NCBI GenBank assembly: GCA_030549495.1
Contig: JAUIRK010000699.1
Location: 1 to 64,000 of the forward strand
DNA: 64,000 nucleotides
Origin: Nectonema munidae
Taxonomy: Eukaryota > Nematomorpha > Nectonematoida > Nectonematidae
Direction of reading: 5' to 3'
The position numbers and the translations under genes are program-made. How positions within the stretch are numbered: the first letter of the stretch is position 1; each line of letters begins with the position of its first letter. A model generated the notes under the pieces. It saw only the letters and a program-made list of their open reading frames with translations. It made no database searches and was not told the origin of the DNA. This document shows positions 23,558 through 35,929 of this stretch, one piece after another.

Positions 23558-26500
23558 CTAAATCGCTTTACTTGTGAAAACCTCTTCATTCCCATTCAAG
23601 TCCATCTCATTCGCAACTTCGTCTGCCTCGCTCTTTGGATCGCACTTTAAGAAGGATAAGCGATTGCTGACGCTATTTCTAAGAATTTTGTCAATTTCGT
23701 AAACTGGCGCATAAAAGCTTGGAGTAGTTTGACTTTTAATATGCACACCTCTTTCCCCCATCGTAAATCTTCGTTTGAAATCCCTGACCTCTTCTTTCAC
23801 TTTTTTTGCGAGGTCCGCACTTTCCAAACTTTTGCACTTAAGTTTTCCAGGTTTTTCTTAAAATATTCAATAAAAATTTGATATCTATTTTATATTGTTA
23901 ATCCTTATAAACTAATGGTCACCAAAGTACAACCTGTCTGTCAGATCCGGTCTATAAGTTCAGCTCAACTGACCCGCACTGCACTTTTGATAACTAAATG
24001 TCAAAAAAATTGAAAAAGTTGAAATTGAGTGTCGCCTTTTTATGAATAATCGGTATAAATATATTTATATAATAGTTGTATGATATGAAACGAAAGTGTT
24101 GCCATTTTGAAAGAGTAGAATGGCAAATAAAGAACAACCAATGATGAGAGAGTTAAAAAAGATAGCAATATATATGAGGAAAATCAGTTTGCTATTTGGA
24201 AATTTAAGAATATTTAAAACTATAGCGTTAGCAATACCTACCAGATGTGGGCATTCGCTAGAATCGGCAGGTGTAATATAAGTGCTTGTATGTAAGCGCG
24301 CTGGGCACCATAACAAAAAAATTAATATTCGTAACTTTAACGTAAGTTATCGTTAAAAAGCGTTCATTTAAAAAAGGAAAAATCTTTGATGGGACACTTC
24401 CAGCCCCACTCATAATTTATACGATCCCATTATATCACAAAAAAAGCATCATATTCTTCTTTGTTTCCCTCTTCACGGATACAGATCATTTCGTAAGACC
24501 GTTGCTTCATCCTTTCTTTAACGAAGATTTCCATTATTGATTTAAGTGAACTTTTAGCGGATTTAAAATGAAATAACGAAAGTTAATTGTCTCTTTAACG
24601 ATTTATATCATTAACTTGAGAGTTAACAAATATTTTAAATGCCCAGCTCAGATTACACTTGTCAGTTTGATGTGTTGAACGTGCTTCTTCTCATAATTGA
24701 TATTTGGCAAGGTATTTTTACTAACATGTGCACATACTAAATGTTACCTCTTAATTTAGGAAATGTTATCTCATTTTTTTCTTGGTATTTAAAAGGACAC
24801 ACTTATATATATATTTAAGATAACTGAAGAAACAAAATGTGTGAAATGTTTTTAATTTTTTTGTGTTGAAACTGAATTTCAAAATGTTTGAAAAGTTTTT
24901 AATGAATTCAAAATGCAGTTTAACATATCATTTAAAGAAAATGTAATGCTTTGATGTAAGTTAACTTATGAAAAAAACCTTGGATTAGCATAATATTGCT
25001 GAAATAGTTTAACAAAAACGTCAAACGCTTACATTTTTATTAAAAAATGATTACCATTTTATCTTCTCTGCATTCAAAGATAAAAAGAAAAGGGGAAATT
25101 TTTATTCATGCTAATTTATGAAGGCCGCGTTAACTAGGGACGGCAATAAATTTCAAAATAAGGGTAATGTCAGAAATCTCATTAATTTTAATAAATTTCG
25201 TCGGAATAAAATTTCTCGTTTCAATTTTCAATAACTTATAGCTTGAAATTGGCTCTCCATACAAAAAGGTAGACATCCCTGGCATGTACTATAAAGAAAG
25301 CTATTCCATTTGATGAATACTTGTCACTCATATTAATAGTATACGTGTACCTCTAGTTTGTGTCTGACATGTCTCAATATGAAATAATAGCAACTTTTGT
25401 GTCATGAGTGTCAAGAAGTCAACGCATTAGTTTTAACACATATTCTTTGTTATATGCCATGATATAACAAACCATATATAACAAAACGCGCCATGATGAA
25501 ATCTGTCTATAGCGGCCACTAGGGAAACAGAAAACCTGACCGCTATTCACAGGTGGTCGTACTACACAGGTTAAAAATATTTTTACTTCTTATTTCGTAT
25601 TTAAAAGATTATGTGTTGAATTTATTTATTAACTAGACACTTGTTTCTAAAAAATTATTACGGTGTAGAAAGAGCATTCTTTTTATAAAAATGAACTGCA
25701 TAAAAGAGCAAACAAAAGATGAAAATATTAAAAGTAATTTAATATTTGTTATTAATTTTATTAATAAAAAATTTAATAGTGATGTAGGTTATGTATGATG
25801 GAGGCCTACATTATTCTTTTTCTAAATAATATTTGACTGTTCGATATTTTGTTTTTGTAACTGTGATTCTTGATCTACTGCATCATTCAACTCTATGCAT
25901 TTTTCGAGTACTTTAGTGAAGCTTTTGTGTATCGCGGATGCCTGTATTTCAGAATTACTTTTACTGACATCCCCAAGGTTTTTGTACTGGAGTTCATGTG
26001 AGCCGTCATTCTCTTCTTCCTTGTCTTCATCAACTCTACTTTCAACGTCTTCACAACCAACTCCACATCTTTGGAAACACTTCTGGATTGTGTCTGCCCT
26101 TATTTTTCCCCCATGCTTCGTGAAGCCAATAAATAGCTTGAAGAAGATCAGCGCGTCGCAACAGATCAGAAGCCGTCAACTCCTGTTCTTGTTTCATTCG
26201 ACTAATTATACCTTGCAGATGCCGCTTTCTGAAATTCAATTTGACCGCGTGTATTATTCCTTGATCCATTGGCTGAGTGATGGAAGAAGTGTTAGGAGGA
26301 AGGAAAACAAGTTTTATATTAGAAAACTCTAAACAAGGATGGCACGGAGCATTGTCCAGCAACATTAGGATCTTTCGGCTTTGGGACTGCATTTTTTTGT
26401 TCAGTTTTTTCATAAAAAGTTCAAAAAGATTGCTTATCATCCAAGCTTTTTTGTTTGCGTGGTAATCTATCGGAAGATCTTTTCATCATGATGTTGTATT

Positions 26501-28890
26501 TTTCCAAACAACGGGGTTTAAATAATTTGCCAATTACCATTAGACGCTCTTTTTCTCCAAGAGAATTGGAACATATTAACACACAACATAAGAGTGATAC
26601 GCTCCTTCGAACGTTTTCCACCACAACAGTCCGTTACTTTGAAGTGTAACGTTGCGTCAGCAGACATTTAAAAAAATGCCCAGTTTCATCCATATTGAAG
26701 ATGTTACGAGCATCATAATTGTAACAGATTTCGGGTAGTTTCTGCTTCCAGTCTTCCACGACATTCTTATCAATTCCGCCACTTTCTCCATTCATCTTAC
26801 CGAACACTATGCTATGCCTACGACGAAAGGCTTCTAGCCAACCATTTGATGCTTTTAAATCTTGAAGTTTCAACTGAACTGCAATCTCTTTGGCTTTTTC
26901 CTGAAGCAGAGTATAGAAGATAGAAGTCATTTACATTCAACCAATAAAACACTATCTTATGAAATGAATGATATTTAATTTGACGCTGAGATAAAAATAT
27001 GTTAAAATCAAAATCAGCTGTAGAGTGCAATTTTTACTGGTATATACAGATTTTTGCAAGCATACGCTTTTCAAAATGATACATTCTGATCTGAAAACGG
27101 TCTTTTATTCTTTTTGAATTTCTCACATCTCTACATCTTAAGCAATCAGAGTATGAAATATCTTTAAGGCACAAGTGTAATACTTTTTTCAATGCAGAAC
27201 TATGGTTTTTCAAAGAATGGCATTAAAGTTAAATAATAAGTATTTACTATTTTTTGGTTTTGCTTGAGGTAGCTTTTGGGCCAGGCAAAGTCCTCTTTCA
27301 TCCTTTTTGAAGATGTTTAATGTATATTCGTAAGGAGAAGCATAAGAGAGTATCGTCATAGCATCTTCGAGACAGATATGAAGAAAGGAAATGTGAATCC
27401 CAACCAACCTGTCTCCTATTTAAAAATAAAATGACCTTTCAAGTGTAAGTGTAAAAAATTCTTTTCAATGAAAATCTGAAGAAAGTAATTAAATTGAAAA
27501 GCGTTTGTATTATATGCTATTAATACAGTTTTTAGCTTATTTGAAAAAAGAATGCTAGATAGTAGTGATCTGGCAAGACCATGCGGGAGACAATATGCAA
27601 GCAAAATTTAAAACAAAATGACCCAAAAATTTCACTTTTATAAGCTAATATATTAATAATAATAATGATAAATTACTGAGTCTTAAGGGTGAGGGTGGAC
27701 AGCACTAACCAAACGCCTCAACCCTAAGCCACAGTTCCACGTATATAAACTAAGTCACTTGGCGTGTATAAAGAATCATGCATGGAGCCGTTTACTATTA
27801 AGAAAGAGTCTCTTACCTTCATCCAAATTTTGAGAGTTCCTTTTATTAACAAAAAAGCACGATAATCTCCTTTTTTATATAGAATTATATGTCATCATTT
27901 GAAAAGTTGTTTTTGAAGCAAAAAATAGGCTGACAGACAGATATGATAGGAATATATTAGAAAAGATTGAGTTTTATAGATAAGGTAAACATCCATTTTA
28001 AAACAAATGCCCGTTTAATACGCCTAAACAAAAAATTATAAACTCTTTGTTTTGGATATGCATTCAATGTCATATTTAACCTTTTTAAAAAGAGTTAGGA
28101 TTTTAGTCTAGTTATTTTGTTCAACTCAATTTTTTGATTCTTATCTGCAGGTTGATCTGCTTTTATACATTTTATACGCTGATTTGTATTCTTAGTTTCA
28201 TATCAGAAAGGATATTTGGAGTTTTTGGAAGGAAAATTGAAAAAAGGCAAGTTTTTCATGTCCATTGTTCAGGTCACGAAAAATCAGAAAATAGCTACAA
28301 TTTTTACGTTTTATAAATAAAAAAATGGGACCAATAGATAGCTATTGAAATTTAGGTGATTTACATAAATGTTTCAAATTTTCTCATATAGTATTCAAAA
28401 CTTTAAATGTTGGAAAAAGATAAAATAGTGTAAATTTAATTTGTACTATAAACGCTAATGGATTTTATGTTTTTCTCTGGACTACTGACTTTTTCTAGGG
28501 ACCATTGGTTCTCCTTGGACCCCTTTTTTGTGACCCATGATCAAAGACCTGTTTAAGAAAGAATGCTTAAAAGATTGAATTATTATCACAAAATGAATGG
28601 ACCGAACTTACCATTTTTAATGATTCCATCGTTGTAAGCTATTCCATGCTTTAAAATTCTTTTTATGTAAATTTCATTTTTATCATTAGAAAACAATTCA
28701 AAGCCAACATCGGATTTCTTTTTGTTTAAAAATGGAACACAAATGATCTCTGGTTTTTTCTGAATAAAAAGAAAAAATTTATAAAAGGAACTCCGCCCCT
28801 AAAAAATACCTCTTTTGTTAAGCTTTGGGGAGATGACTTTGCACTCGTATGCATAACTGGCAAAGATTGTGAAGTGATTCGTTCAATCTT
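23558..28890 (-). CDS. PDZ-domain protein, 3' four exons (N-terminus not found)
   Basis: Coding exons in transcript order: 28890-28810, 28759-28612, 27415-27248 and 23856-23558. All have AG and GT borders (GTATTT, GTAAGT, GTAAAT donors) and agreeing phases (0,1,1), giving the last 231 residues. Exons 2-3 form one PDZ domain: KSDVGFELFSNDKNEIYIKR (carboxylate-loop variant VGFEL), then HGIAYNDGIIKNGDRLVGI and CLEDAMTILSYASPYEYTLN. The tail is charged (KKVKEEVRDFKRRFTMGERG) and ends at the stop 23558. The PDZ domain would bind C-terminal peptides of partner proteins, often at membranes. A possible earlier exon at 29766-29668 ends in phase 0 at GTAAAT, but its acceptor is weak. A Tigger transposon occupies the last intron. 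The specific family is not recognised. Confidence 0.75.
24295..24650. mobile_element. Possible MITE with GCTGGGCA ends
   Basis: GCGCTGGGCACC near 24300 and its near-complement TGCCCAGCTC near 24640 bracket about 345 bases with TTAACG/CGTTAA-rich sequence near both ends. The flanks show no clear target duplication. Tentative; it lies inside the last PDZ intron. Confidence 0.3.
25490..26930 (-). mobile_element. pogo/Tigger transposon relic in the PDZ gene's last intron
   Basis: The minus strand carries Tigger transposase pieces. The CENPB-type second helix-turn-helix (EKAKEIAVQLKLQDLKASNG, then WLEAFRRRHSIVFGKMNGES) is followed by YDARNIFNMDETGHFFK with the first catalytic Asp. After an interrupted stretch come ILMLLDNAPCHP and PNTSSITQPMDQGIIHAVK with the later acidic residues. 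It ends at about 25870-26051. A Tigger-style subterminal sequence (CTATAGCGGCCACTAGGG and GACCGCTATTCACAGG) lies at 25505-25560, marking the left end. The first DNA-binding helix region and the right terminal repeat were not found. Frames are broken at least twice. Confidence 0.88.
27660..27760 (-). repeat. Possible SINE head fragment
   Basis: On the minus strand, TGTGGCTTAGGGTTGAGGCG followed by TTTGGTTAGTGCT resembles a tRNA box A region of a SINE, but I see no clear box B. It lies in the intron between the two PDZ-encoding exons. Weak evidence. Confidence 0.25.
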
Positions 28891-29920
28891 CTAAAGTAAT
28901 TATTATTAATGTCAAAATTCACAAGTGAAATCCAAATACGCTTCTAGGAAAGCCTTAGTTAGAGAAGTACGAAAATGTCTGAAGTAATTTGTTTTTCTGC
29001 TTTAAACTTTTAGTTCATAATAATCAAAGAAGGGATTAGAAATGCAAAAGAAGCAAGTTCTAAATCTTAATGTAACGACATTGTCAGTTTAAAGTAGATA
29101 ATACATCATTTACAGCTTTGACTTATTCATTTGAGTAAAGAATATTTACTTTTTCTCATGATTTTGAACTTAGGATGCAGTGATTTTACTTTTCCCAAGA
29201 ATCTTCAAAAACTGCATATATCGAATTCGAATTGGATTACTATTTTATTCTTTTTGATTACATGTTCATAATTTCAAACAGCCTTTCTAAAAGTAAGCTT
29301 TTGGTGATTGTTTATTTGCTATTTGTTTCATTCTTGTCCAAACTGATTATTCTTTACTAACATACTCTACTCGCCAGCCAATAAAGAAGAAAGTAAAAAA
29401 GTGTTTAAATTATAATGAAAAATTTGTGTCATTTACTTGGATATTCGATCGAGAACAACAGAAAGGGAAAGCAATAAATGTAAAACTCTACTTCTCAAAG
29501 AGTTATCATTTTATTTTTTTTATTTCACTTTTTGGTTTGTGAATTGAAAAATGGGAATTTTAAAATTTATTCAGCTTTTTAATTGTTAATCATTTTTATT
29601 TGAAAGGATAAAAATATAATTCAAATCTTTTATTCCTAAAAATATTTCTTTTTTTGCAAGAATTTACTTTCCAGACCGGTACCTGTGAACGCAAATTGTC
29701 TGCTTTCTTTTTAAATACAATTTTTAAGCTTAAAAGAGACGAGTCGTCCCCCTGGTCTCCAAAATGCTAATTTTATTGCGATCGTTATCCAAAAGGAAAT
29801 AATAATGTTAAAATATTTACCATCTTTTGATTTATGCTACCTTAAATGTAAATACAAACAATCTATAGTGAAGATATACTCTTAACTGTTTTAAGAAAAA
29901 ACTAATGATATTAAGTAAAG
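28891..29920. other. Upstream of the identified PDZ exons
   Basis: The only candidate coding piece is the minus-strand frame at 29766-29668 (GDDSSLLSLKIVFKKKADN). It ends AAA before GTAAAT and would join in phase with the next PDZ exon. Its acceptor is A-rich and weak. The rest is AT-rich without recognisable features. Confidence 0.3.
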
Positions 29921-29924
29921 AGTA

Positions 29925-30062
29925 CCGTGGGGTGTTTTCATCGAGAAGGCACAATTGCGCCGCTTGTATCGAACTATCAAAAAAGTAGGCTTGCTGCGGG
30001 ATCGAACCCAAGACCTTGAGTTATCGAAACGCTGTACCTAACCAACCTTACTCACGCCCCTT
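29925..30062 (-). mobile_element. tRNA-derived SINE, head type 2, copy C
   Basis: On the minus strand it reads GGCGTGAGTAAGGTTGGTTAG, then CTTGGGTTCGATCCC (box B-like), then a body with GATAGTTCGATACAAGCGGC and GATGAAAACACCCCACGGTA. The body is shared with head type 1 copies at 9 kb and 46 kb while the head differs. A second type 2 copy is at 50535-50668. Confidence 0.75.
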
Positions 30063-30529
30063 CGTATCAATAGGGAATTCAAGGAATAAAAGTGTAGACT
30101 TTTAAGAAGCTATGCAATAAACTGTAGCTAAAAATTTGAATCCTTGCACGGTTGAACAAGGGAGGTTTCACATACTCGTTTGGAATTGCGAAACAAAGAG
30201 ACGTACGTTGATATCATTGGAAAGAATGTTAACTACTAATATGAAAATTAGGCCTTTATATTAAGTGTTCTTATAACTATTATTTTCTGTCTAGAGATTT
30301 CTCGAGACTTCAACTCTTTTTCTGCTTCTTGATTCTCGAGAAAATACACACGAGACACGGAAATTGTTCTCTTTATTATTCTATTTTTATTCAATAGAAA
30401 ATTAAAAAATCTTAAAATTTATAATATGATTGAAAATTCTAAACGAGGGTTCCTCAGCCTTTTTGTTTAACACTACCTTCTCAAATTGTTCAAAATTTAT
30501 TGACACAATGATTTATACCATTTTTCGCA

Positions 30530-32130
30530 AAAAAAAATGCAGGAGTTTTATGTTGACCACATATATAAATTTCTCATTTTCCACATCTGGAGTAAGCTTT
30601 CCTGTCTTTCCCTGTGCAAAGTTGACAACGAGCTCCTTTTGATATTTTTCTCTTTGATGGACCTGGTGAATCGTAAACATCATCGTTAGATGCTTGAAAA
30701 GTTTGGAGCAAAGATAAAGATGAGGGTGTTGTCTTCTCAATATTTCGGGTTAACAAGATCAAATCCAAGTTGTTCCAGAAATAAACGTCTCCTGTACAAT
30801 CTGTTCTTGTTCCATTCAACGTTGACTTCTGTCCATAGTATGAAGGCCTTCAAACATGAGATATCAATGATGTTGCAAAATAGAGAAATGGCCATCTGTT
30901 TGTTTTTCTTTTTACACTGTAAGTTCCAATCATTTGATTAAGATTCTAGAGTATCAACACTTGATTTATTTTTCTTGTAGAATGAGATAATTTCTGGCAA
31001 ATTTCTTCCATTTGAAGAGGTAGATTTATCCCTATGAAGAGTGCTCATAACAGAAACAACTTTATAATTTTTTGGTATGTAGTGCACCAAAGTAACTTGA
31101 TCTGTAAAGTAAAAGAAACTGGAAAAAACTTTAGAACAACGGAGCAATTTTTGATCAATGTTTGGAGCCACATTTCTGCCTTTCAAATCTTTTATCAAAT
31201 CCAGAACAACTCTTTGTCCTTGCATTCTTTGCGGTTGCGAATCAGGGGTTTTTTCCACTTGCAGATTCCACGCATAATCAGTCTGACTGTGGCATAGTAT
31301 CCAAATTTGTATACCACACTTAGCTCGTTTCGAAGGCATATACTGTTTCATTGGACAACGACCTTTGAAAGGTAACAATTGTTCATCAATAGATGTTGTT
31401 TCACGGGGCACATACAAATTTTGGAAGTTATGAACGCATGAATCCCATAAATTTCTGATGGGGCCAGTTTATCTTTAGCTCTTCTTTCACTTCTATATTT
31501 CTTGTCATCAAATCTGAGAACCCTTATTATTTTGGAAAAATAATTTTTTGACATTGTAGACCTGAAAACAAGTCTGCCCATAACCTCACTCCCTAAACTT
31601 TCAAGAGATTCACGATGCGAGCGTAGTACACTAGCTAAAATAAGAAGTCCAAAAATTGCTTTGAGTGTTGTCTTATCAATATCATTCCAAACATCACCAT
31701 GCACCCTTTTACCTTCGATGCTCGTATAGTGAACTACTTTATTTTGCAAGGAATCATTGAAACACAAATCAAAAGCATACATAATATAATTCATACGAGA
31801 AGAAGCAAAATCAGTAATACCTACACGACCTTTTATAATATTTTCTGAACGGCATTCACTTTGAACTTCATGCGTAAATAAAGACCAATAAAACAAGCCA
31901 TCTTTAGAAAAAATACTTTTAGATCAATGGATTGGATATCCAATTCATCATCACGTGTTACTTCTTCACTTGTTCCTGGAACATCTTCGACAACATCTTC
32001 TGAATCAGATGCCCTATCAAACTTTTCTTCATCGCTAACTAGTGAATTCATCTGTTCAAATAAGTGAAAAACAAAATAGGCAAATAGAGAAACTAACTTA
32101 GTAATGCTTGAACTAGCACAAAACATCTCA
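30530..32130 (-). mobile_element. piggyBac relic, second family
   Basis: Minus-strand remnants of a piggyBac transposase unlike the 12-15 kb copy. An acidic N-terminus lies at 32054-31940 (DEEKFDRASDSEDVVEDV). At 31896-31440 are GRVGITDFASSRMNY, KTTLKAIFGLLILASVLRSH and YFSKIIRVLRFDDKKYR. At 31417-30938 are TTSIDEQLLPFKGRCPMKQY (first Asp region), VVSVMSTLHRD and NKSSVDTLES (last Asp region). The C-terminal finger is RCQLCTGKDRKAYSRCGK near 30620-30560. The frame is interrupted at several points and the TTAA ends were not identified. Probably inactive for a long time. Confidence 0.85.
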
Positions 32131-33796
32131 TCAAAATCGATTTTTTTCTTTTATGAGCATATGTATGTATATATCATTCGTCAACTTTTTGACGCAAGAC
32201 TTCTTCATAAAATGGTTCTACGCAATAACTAATCTCTCATATAATATATAATGCTAACGTGCTGATTAAATTTTTCGTTTTATTTTTGTTCTTCTATGCT
32301 AGGAGAAGGGATGGAAAATTTATAGTGTTCAATTTATTTCATGGGTCAAAATTCACCCGATAGTATACAAGGTAACTTTTTTTATAGTAACTTTTCCTTG
32401 ATTTTATAAAGTTCAGAACTGAAAGTAAAATCTTTGGTTATAATTAATAAGAGAATATTTAGCGTTACAGCTTTGTATCTCACATCGTTGATGTGTCACG
32501 AGGTTTTTAAGACCGAAATAGGTGAAATATCACCCGAAAGTCATATGAGGGTATCGCCGAATGAGGTTTTAAAAAATTTAAAAATCACCCGATATGAAAA
32601 AAATGGAAGAAAGCTTTCATCATTTCAAACTTTAATAATTTTTCTTTTACAGCTTCTCCAAGTATTGATTAACCATTCTTCTATGTTGGGTTTAGGTTTT
32701 TAATTGTGAAGATTATGTAACCTTTCATTCAGTTCATATTTATGATTAGAAAAAAATTCTCTTGGGAATTTTTTGTAAATAAAATTCTTGTGTAAATTCA
32801 GTAAATTTTGTAAATAGTAAAAGTATTTTGTAAATGCTGAACTATTTCTAAAAATTATCTACCTGAATACCATTTTCGGCGAAAAGTGCGTGGTTCGTGC
32901 AAGGTTGATAAACCCTGTAAATTAAACTATGAGAATCGGTTGCAAAAAATGTTTTGTTATTTTTCCAATTTAAATCATGTGAATGTGAGAGACATTTTTC
33001 AATGGTATATAAGATTTTATCTCAAAAAAGTAAATCTTAAAAATGAGATCTTAAATGCTTTAGATTTTATTTTCAAATAAAAATCATTTTAGTTTTTATG
33101 TTGAGAAAAATTTGGAGTCTCGGAAATTGTCAATCTAATTTCTCATTTCTAGAGAAAATTATTTTATGGAGAAATCAGAAACTCTAGTTACATGCAGTGA
33201 AGTCTTTCAAAGATGAGGTACTAATTTAGGGAGGCATGGATTTGAATAGACGAAAATCTTACTATAGACTATAGAGTAAGTTTTAACATTAAAATATCTA
33301 CGTGAAGCTTATTAATTGTCGTTAATGACTTCATCAAAATAATTATATTTAAGTGGAGTACTTCAAAAACAATAGTTTGTTCAAATTATCGTCAATCTTA
33401 AATTTATTTTAATTATTCACAAAAAGCAATCTAATTTATTGTCTTCCCAAAAATGGCTCATCATAAAATAATTGATGCTCAACAGATCATCATAAATTGT
33501 AGGTATTTCCAACTGTGGCAACACAAAAAATTAGATAACTTATTTATAAAAAATAAAAATTGATTTTTGGCGAAAAACAACAGGTCATCATGAATATCAA
33601 AGAATAAGAATATCATGAAAATCATCATGAATATTCAAAGTTGTGTCATTAGATCACAGTAGTAGTTTTGACTTATCAGCGATGCATACAATTTTTTGAC
33701 GTGTTGATTTTCCCTTTCTCTTTTTCCAATAAGACACATTCGCTTGTGTTACTTGAATAAAGAAATTTTTATGCCTCATGGTTCTCCTCTGAGAAG
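32131..33796. other. AT-rich region without a supported gene
   Basis: Open frames at 32434-32703 and 32886-33080 on the plus strand have no recognisable domain. The phrase AATCACCCGATA or a variant recurs near 32350, 32530 and 32585 and may be part of an eroded repeat. Confidence 0.35.
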
Positions 33797-34020
33797 TCAA
33801 AAATTAAAAATGATCGATCCGAAAAAAACATCTGGCGTTTTTAAGAGAGTTAACGCCTTGTTTTGTAGCATGTCTTCAAGACGAGTAAAAAAAAAAATTT
33901 CCTTTTTTACTAAAAGGAAGAAAAAATGATGTTAAATTTGATCAAAAGTTTCCTTACCCGCAGCAGAAATGATTCTACTAAGAGTTGGTAATTCTTCGCT
34001 CAGAATTATTTTCGTTTTTT
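33797..34020 (-). CDS. 3' end of an unidentified gene, two exons
   Basis: The minus strand shows exon 34020-33958 (KTKIILSEELPTLSRIISAA), bounded by TTTTTTAAG and a strong GTAAGG donor. A 48-base intron ending TTCCTTTTAG follows, then exon 33909-33797 (KKEIFFFTRLEDMLQNKAL to GSIIFNF, stop). Phases agree (split codon 1+2). The sequence LPTLSRIISAAG loosely recalls the end helix of BRCT-like domains, but I would not assign a family. Upstream exons were not found; a Tigger fragment starts about 200 bases away at 34218. The overlapping plus-strand frame at 33744-33929 is an alternative reading with weaker splice evidence. Confidence 0.4.
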
Positions 34021-34217
34021 CTTAAAAAATACATTAGTTAAATTTTCACGTGAGTAGGAAAAAGGGAAAATGGAGAATAAAATGTTTGGGAAACTCAGTT
34101 ATAACGCAAGTCTATATTACTTGTAGCTTCGCTTATAAGTAAGATGGTTAATTAGTCAGATTCTTACTTATCTAGTTTACAATTTTTATCTACTTTTTTA
34201 AGCTTTTTGTCGTAATA

Positions 34218-34730
34218 CAGTAAAATCTTGTTATGTCGAACTACAATTGACAGTCTAAAAACTTCGACACGAGCAAAGTTCGAGACCAACAAATATTGAT
34301 CTGAAAATAAATGCTATGCATTTAATCTATTTATTAAATCATAATTCAGGAAAAAACTTGTAAAGATTTTGATAGGGAAAAAAAATTGCAATCACAGATT
34401 GCTTCAGTTTTTATCTTTTCACATTCGCTATTTGAAACAACAACGTCTCCACACTCGAATGCTTCTTTTTGCAGAGTTAAAAAATCCAGCATGTTCAAAG
34501 CAGTTTGATATTGTAGAAAGGTTAACAGAAGACCAGACACGTTGTAGCAGATTTAGAGCCTCCGAAACGCTGAAATCAAGAAACCTGGAATTATTTTCAA
34601 TAGAAGAAATTTGTTTTTCTACTAACAAACTTAATTTTGATATTTTGATTATGCCTTGATCCATGGGATGAGTTCTTGAAGTTTGGATGAGTCTAGAACT
34701 TGCAGACAGGTGTTGGACAAGTAAAATAGT
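34218..34730 (-). mobile_element. Second Tigger/pogo fragment
   Basis: It starts after a TA at 34216 with CAGTAAAATCTTGTTATGTC, a typical Tigger terminal repeat. The minus strand from about 34700 encodes HPMDQGIIKISKLSLLVEKQ, then SVSEALNLLQRVWSSVNLST and ISNCFEHAGFF, which is the C-terminal part of a Tigger transposase after the final catalytic Asp. The upstream two-thirds is missing. A different family from the 26-kb copy. Confidence 0.85.
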
Positions 34731-34799
34731 TAGGGATTGAACAATTAATATTTTTATGGTAACTTAAAAGTAAGTATGTTTAATCACTTTTTTGAATGA

Positions 34800-35660
34800 T
34801 GTGAACGTAGGATAGTCATGATGAAGTCTCGTGTGTGACTGTTGAAGCAATAAGAAACTTTGCATGAGAATGATTGTCTAGATTTGGTATATTTATAGAA
34901 AAAGACATTGTCATTATTGGTTGTCGCCGGGATGATTTTTTTGATGATATTGGCTAAATTGCTTGTATGCTACTTTTTACTTTACATACTTTTTATTCGC
35001 GAAAATCATTTCTTCTTTTTCTTCTTCAATTTTCAGGATCAAGTTATCAAGAAAGAAAGAATTAGTATGAGGTGTTTTTTAGATTAGAATATCTAGTCTA
35101 GTACTTTTTTTGGAGACGAAACAAAGTTTTATCACCAGTTTGACCCCAATTAAAGATACTATATCTAAAATGAAGCAAGAATAAGGTCTTATAGAGATTT
35201 AACATTGTTTTTGTGCCTCAAACTTTCTTAGGTAGTTCCAGTAATATAAGCTAACTTATGAGAAACGAAAGAAATGTGATCCTACACAGACAAGTTATGC
35301 TTTATACTTAATCCTAAAAGGTTGACGTTTAAAACCGTTCTGAGTCCAATCGCATCTAAAAAGTCATCAAACTTTTTAACATTAGATCTAGTGAAAAACC
35401 ATTATTACTTATTAATCAAGTTAATATTTTCAAGAAGAAATTCAGTTCAGAAAAAATACGTCTTAAAAAGATCTTACGAAGATCTTTGATGTATATGTAA
35501 AAAAGGGGGACCAAGGATACAACCTTTCTGTGCAGCAGACAAAATCTTGTTTTTAGGAGAAGTACAAAGCTACGGACTGATATCTATCACTTAAATATGA
35601 CTCAATAAATTTAACCTTATCAGTGAATGGGAGCCATTTAATCCCCCTCCCCTCAACAAA
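34800..35660 (-). mobile_element. Decayed LINE reverse transcriptase fragment (minus)
   Basis: On the minus strand, KFIESYLSDRYQSVALYFS near 35620-35560 is followed by GCILGPPFF-like sequence near 35520, corresponding to the reverse transcriptase stretch before and after the conserved PQGSILGP box of non-LTR elements. Downstream the frames are broken. No endonuclease domain is attached. Age appears considerable. Confidence 0.55.
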
Positions 35661-35929
35661 AACTTCTAATGTACACAATTGGCTAAATTATATGCCTCCA
35701 AACTTTGTGACTTTTCCTAAAATTGTTAGCTGCATATTTTGATATTATTTTCACGGTAGTTGAAAGACTCTCTCATCTCAAAAACTGTCAGTCAAAATCA
35801 GAATCATATGTCAGTCTTTATATTAGATAAACACTCTTGAAAATTTATATTCATATATTGCAGCACATAACACTTATGCATGCATATTTTTCCAATAAAC
35901 ATAGTAACATTGTAGCAAATGTCAATCAA

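Noticed and set aside
26277-26649. Plus-strand frames across 26.3-26.6 kb
   Set aside because: Shadows of the minus-strand Tigger transposase.
33744-33929. Plus-strand frame PHGSPLRSQKLKMIDPKKTS with a pyrimidine-rich acceptor
   Set aside because: The opposite strand offers two exons with stronger splice sites and matching phase over the same bases, so the plus reading is probably a shadow.
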